DNA of 64,000 bases from Tenrec ecaudatus (taxonomy: Eukaryota; Chordata; Mammalia; Afrosoricida; Tenrecidae), in the NCBI RefSeq assembly GCF_050624435.1, contig NC_134542.1, positions 108,359,677 to 108,423,676 on the forward strand, written 5' to 3'. This document shows positions 60,546 to 64,000 of the stretch, piece after piece. The position numbers and the translations under genes are program-made. Below the pieces are notes generated by a model. It saw only the letters and a program-made list of their open reading frames with translations, was not told the origin of the DNA and made no database searches. Position 1 is the stretch's first letter. Every line of letters starts with the position of its first letter.

Positions 60546-62864
60546 TGTCATCTGCCATCTCTGCTTCCTTAGCTTCCCCTTCTGACAACATTATAAAGGA
60601 AGAACTGAGGAAAAGAAACCAGATACAGAGAAAACCCCTAATAACTGGAGAGGGTTAAATGACACTAATTGTGACTTTTCTCAAAAAGAACCAAATTCAC
60701 TGCCATTGTCTTTGTCGGAGTGGATGGTCTCAGCTCTCTCCAGTTGGGGCAGGGGAATGCCACTGGCGGCGGTCTGAGAAAGAGCACTCCTGTAATCGTC
60801 ATGGAACTGCTAGGTACATTATTGCAGGCGGCCTCAGCTCTCTAGGGAACTGTTGGAAAACATTCTACATGATAATCAACAGCCACTTGGTTGAAAACAA
60901 CATTGCTCAGTGGCACACAGATTATTATTTAAATGTGGAAGGGTGAGGGAGACCAAGGGAGAGTAAGAACAGTTGTATTAATGAAGTGAAGACAGCAGAG
61001 GTATGCTTCTGATGGGCAGACACCTTCTCATGCTGAGACACAAATAGGATCCCATTGAGGCTTGTGTTTCATTTCCCCTTTTGGCAGATCAGCTAGGACT
61101 TAAGCAGGGCCAACTGTGTGCTTTATTATGCCCACTGACTTTACACTTCCTACCTGTACTTCCCACAAGAGTTGGCATATCCAAGGGGCATAGTCAAACG
61201 AGTCCTTTATGGTTCTGATGTTTTCATATTTTTGCATGATTTTAGTCATACAGAAAATTGCAAAAATGTAACAGAGTTCCCATCTATCATTCATCCAGCT
61301 TCCCTTAAAGTTAACATCTTCTCTGGTTGTGCTAATTATATAAACAAAAAAAAATACGTAGAACAATACCACTAGCTTAGCTGCAGGCTTCATTGGGATT
61401 TTATGCATTGTTATATAATGACTTTTTTTCTCTCCTTATATGCATTCTAGCATTGAGCATTTCATTAAGTTGAAATTTTCTTTAGGTTTCTCCTGTCTAA
61501 AGTGGTTCCTCTGTCTTTCACTGGCTTTTATGACCTTGAACGCTTTTGATGAATACTGCTCAGTATTCTCAATTTGGTGATGTTTCTCAATTTGGTGTTG
61601 TCTTATGTTTACTTGTGATTAGATTGAGGTTATGTGATTGCATTAATTAGGTGTTATGTAAATTAGACATTCTTGCCTAGGGGTGGAGTCAAACTTGTCC
61701 ATCAACTCACAGCCCAATGACACTTCCTTGATGTCATAAGCGTTTGGGGTAACATAAAGGTGAACTAAGACAATCTTGCTCTCTGCCCCTGCCCCTCCAT
61801 CTTCTGGCCTGCTGGAAATCTGCTTGCCTCAAGGGCTGGCCTCATGTGGGGTACCTGCCCCTGAGAACTGTGGGCATCCTGCCATGTTTCCATCAACTTT
61901 AGATCCAGGCCACTTCACCCACCGGCCTGTGATCTTCCTGCTTCCAGCAATCATCCAACTTCTCAGTTCGTCCACACCCCATCACTAGCATGTGACTACC
62001 TGAGGCTGAAGAGGGATTTAGGGACTAGTGATGGACTTCTGGATTTGAGTTGGCCTGGGCTAGAATGTCTTTTGATGTATATTTACTTCTTGATAGAAAG
62101 ATCTTTCTTGTGCATAGATGAGTATCATTGAATGTGTTCTCTAGACAACCCAGCCCAACCCAATGATTTGCGTGTTGCTTTTCTGCAAGAATAATGAAGG
62201 GTATCCTCTCCTCATTATCACTTCAAGAGCTACAAGTCAATTACTTATATTACACAAGTTCTTATTGTCAATGTTAACTTTGATCATTCAGGCACTCCCA
62301 GCTTTTCTGAATTGTGATTCTTCTCTAGAAAGTTATGTTTCTTCTCCCCCATTGTTTATTCAATTATTTATTTATACAGTATGGTCTCAGGGATGATCCA
62401 GTATGATCACGAATTATTTAGTTGATCAAATCATTCCACTTTGCTCACCGGAAACCCAATTCAGATGGTCTTTTCTGCCCTGTCGTCATAGCCTCACCTT
62501 TTTAAAGCACTGTCTTGCTTCATATCACGATCTGATGTTCCAAGGTCATATTACGTTTCTCCTGGTCCAGGCCCACAATCATTCTCTTCCCCCAAGGGAT
62601 TTCATAGAACTTGAAACTTCAGGGACTTTTGAATTTTAACTTACATGAGTTATCTTGTGAATGATGACATGTGCACAAATCACTCTACTAGGAATATATT
62701 TTTGTGATCCAAAATATATTGGTATTTTAATTTTAAATATTCATTGTTAAGATGGATTATCTATGTATAAAAAATGCTCAACTTATATGAGTCTATGGGT
62801 GGTGGTGTTTAGCACAGTACATGAAGTCCCTATTTCAAAATGTTCTAAAGTTAACCAATTAGCA
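60546..62864. other. intronic DNA, no exon seen
   Basis: A short SINE-tail trace ('aattcactgccattgtc') lies at about 60694. A C/T-rich stretch with 70 open codons is at 61776-61988, not recognised. The rest is AT-rich. Confidence 0.35.
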
Positions 62865-63130
62865 TTTATTGATCTTCTTCAAAAAGCCTATGCTGGGTAA
62901 ATTGACTTAAATCACAAAACAAAACACCTCTGTCCTCAGGCAAGGAACAGTATATTAAACAAATCATATAAGTAATAACTATAGGATTTGGTTGTACCTG
63001 GGGTGTAAACCCGTGGGCCTAGAGTTATTCTGTATGTTATCATAGAGATGAGGAATGAATAGAAAAGTATGTGCGAGAGCCAGTGAATGAATTTGATCTT
63101 CTGGCTAAGTCTTGACCTGATTAGTAGTGG
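62865..63130. mobile_element. ancient mammalian repeat (L2-like), weak
   Basis: 'taattagcatttattgatct'-like wording is followed by 'acacctctgtcctcaggcaa' and 'gaacagtatattaaacaa', resembling the same ancient repeat as at 54740 in a different state of decay. Confidence 0.3.
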
Positions 63131-63885
63131 CCATCTGGACTGCTATTTTTAATGAGAATCTACAGCTGAATCTGAGTTCTTCAGTAAATGATAGTGATCA
63201 ATCAGCAATGCTTCCAGTAATCATAGTTAAGAATCATATAGGAGTATTAGCATCTGGTCTTATTACGATGTCTATTTTAGTTCATGCAGTGCAAGTCCTC
63301 AGTAAAAAAAAAAGATCATACTTGCCTATGGTCTAGAATTCTCAGTGAAACTACTGATAAGATACTAGTTGATGACAAAAACATATCATTGTATAAAATA
63401 AGTATCTAGAATCAGTTCTAAACTCTGATAAGCTCCACTTTGTCAGCATGAAATTTTTGTATTTCCTTGAATTCTTTGTGTCTTTTCATGAACATGCTAT
63501 TGTCATATTTTTTAAATCTTTCATGTGGATGATGAACTCTTATTCTGCATTATTACTTCCAATTTTTATGAACACGGAGGCTTCAGTGTTATTTTTATAG
63601 TTTTTCTTACTGTAGACCTTACACCCCACTAGCTGAAAGAGCCAGTCATAGCCTTCCTTTCAAAAGACTCATATTCATCTAGATGTTTGGCTATTACCAG
63701 TTTAATAAAGAATTGTCTAAAAATTTTACATAGGGAATCACTGATTTAATCATCAGCTTTATTTTTGCATATAGCTCTAGCAAGGTAGTGAGAAATGAAA
63801 CAAGTTGGATAGAATGTAATACCCATATTGACTTTTTAACAACTTAATCCATTTTAGGAAATGATCCATGGGGAAAGCATTAAGG
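63131..63885. other. AT-rich intronic DNA, no exon seen
   Basis: A 69-codon frame at 63127-63336 (beginning MAIWTAIFNENLQLNLSS) has no recognisable family. Otherwise AT-rich. Confidence 0.35.
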
Positions 63886-64000
63886 CTTGCTGAGAAAAGC
63901 TGTACACTGGGAACCAGGAGAAGTGGGCTCAATTCCCAGCTCTGCATCTGACTCACTCTTTGTCCTTGGGCAAGTACTCTGCCTATCTGAGTGTCAACTT
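63886..64000 (+). mobile_element. MIR SINE (sense), cut by window end
   Basis: 'gggctcaattcccagctctg', 'catctgactcactctttgtc' and 'cttgggcaagtactctgcct' match the MIR core closely. Confidence 0.85.

Larger units (their letters stand above)
44887..64000 (+). other. LRP1B: LRP1B intron 1 (5' part)
   Basis: The intron begins at the GTAAGG donor directly after exon 1 and runs off the window end. I looked for an LDL-receptor class A exon (Cys-rich, with a CDG/SDE-type acidic motif) on the + strand and saw none, so exon 2 lies beyond position 64000. Human LRP1B also has a very long first intron (recalled). After the CpG island the sequence becomes AT-rich, with SINEs, simple repeats and DNA transposons. 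Confidence 0.8.

Overview
This window is vertebrate nuclear DNA from an afrotherian mammal, most likely a tenrec (Echinops-like). The evidence is the repeat content: many tRNA-derived SINEs of the AfroSINE/tenrec type (tails reading 'actcactgccat...gagtca'), RTE/BovB-type LINEs of the afrotherian kind, and L1 copies with the long pyrimidine-rich 3' UTR I associate with tenrec. There is no bacterial, plasmid or phage content and no CRISPR array. I recognise one protein-coding exon.

The exon lies at 44805-44886 (+) inside a strong CpG island (about 44130-45350). It encodes 27 residues plus one base of codon 28 and ends in a consensus GTAAGG donor. The peptide is a signal peptide that aligns without gaps to the N-terminus of LRP1B as I remember the human protein, with the same exon length (82 coding bases) and the same phase-1 break. 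I call it LRP1B exon 1. Positions 44887-64000 are then the start of its very large first intron, and positions 1-44130 are gene-poor 5' flank. I see no exon 2 in the window.

The rest is mostly repeats. Region by region: 110-774, two overlapping ORFs of unknown origin. 1885-4074, an L1 insertion whose 5' part seems inverted, with clear target-site duplications. 4240-4900 and 12310-12676, RTE 3' ends. 14070-14643, a dead mariner. 16355-25450, antisense L1s including one near-complete decayed copy (5' UTR, ORF1, ORF2 with the RT motif mutated to FADN), itself interrupted by a small inverted-repeat element and by a chimeric RTE/L1 insertion. 25452-25537, a near-perfect hairpin. 29153-32690, RTE and clustered SINEs. 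35052-35525 and 37588-37948, L1 3' ends. 38555-40900, SINE clusters and a possible solo LTR. Intron 1 carries SINEs, simple repeats, foldback elements, a hAT MITE with target duplications (56084-56303), and ancient L2/MIR remnants.

Nearly all other open frames are chance ORFs or antisense frames of LINEs. I found no new multi-gene system. The most interesting items are the chimeric retrotransposon, the short inverted-repeat elements, the start-stop upstream ORFs in front of LRP1B, and a few exon-like or protein-like fragments that I could not identify.
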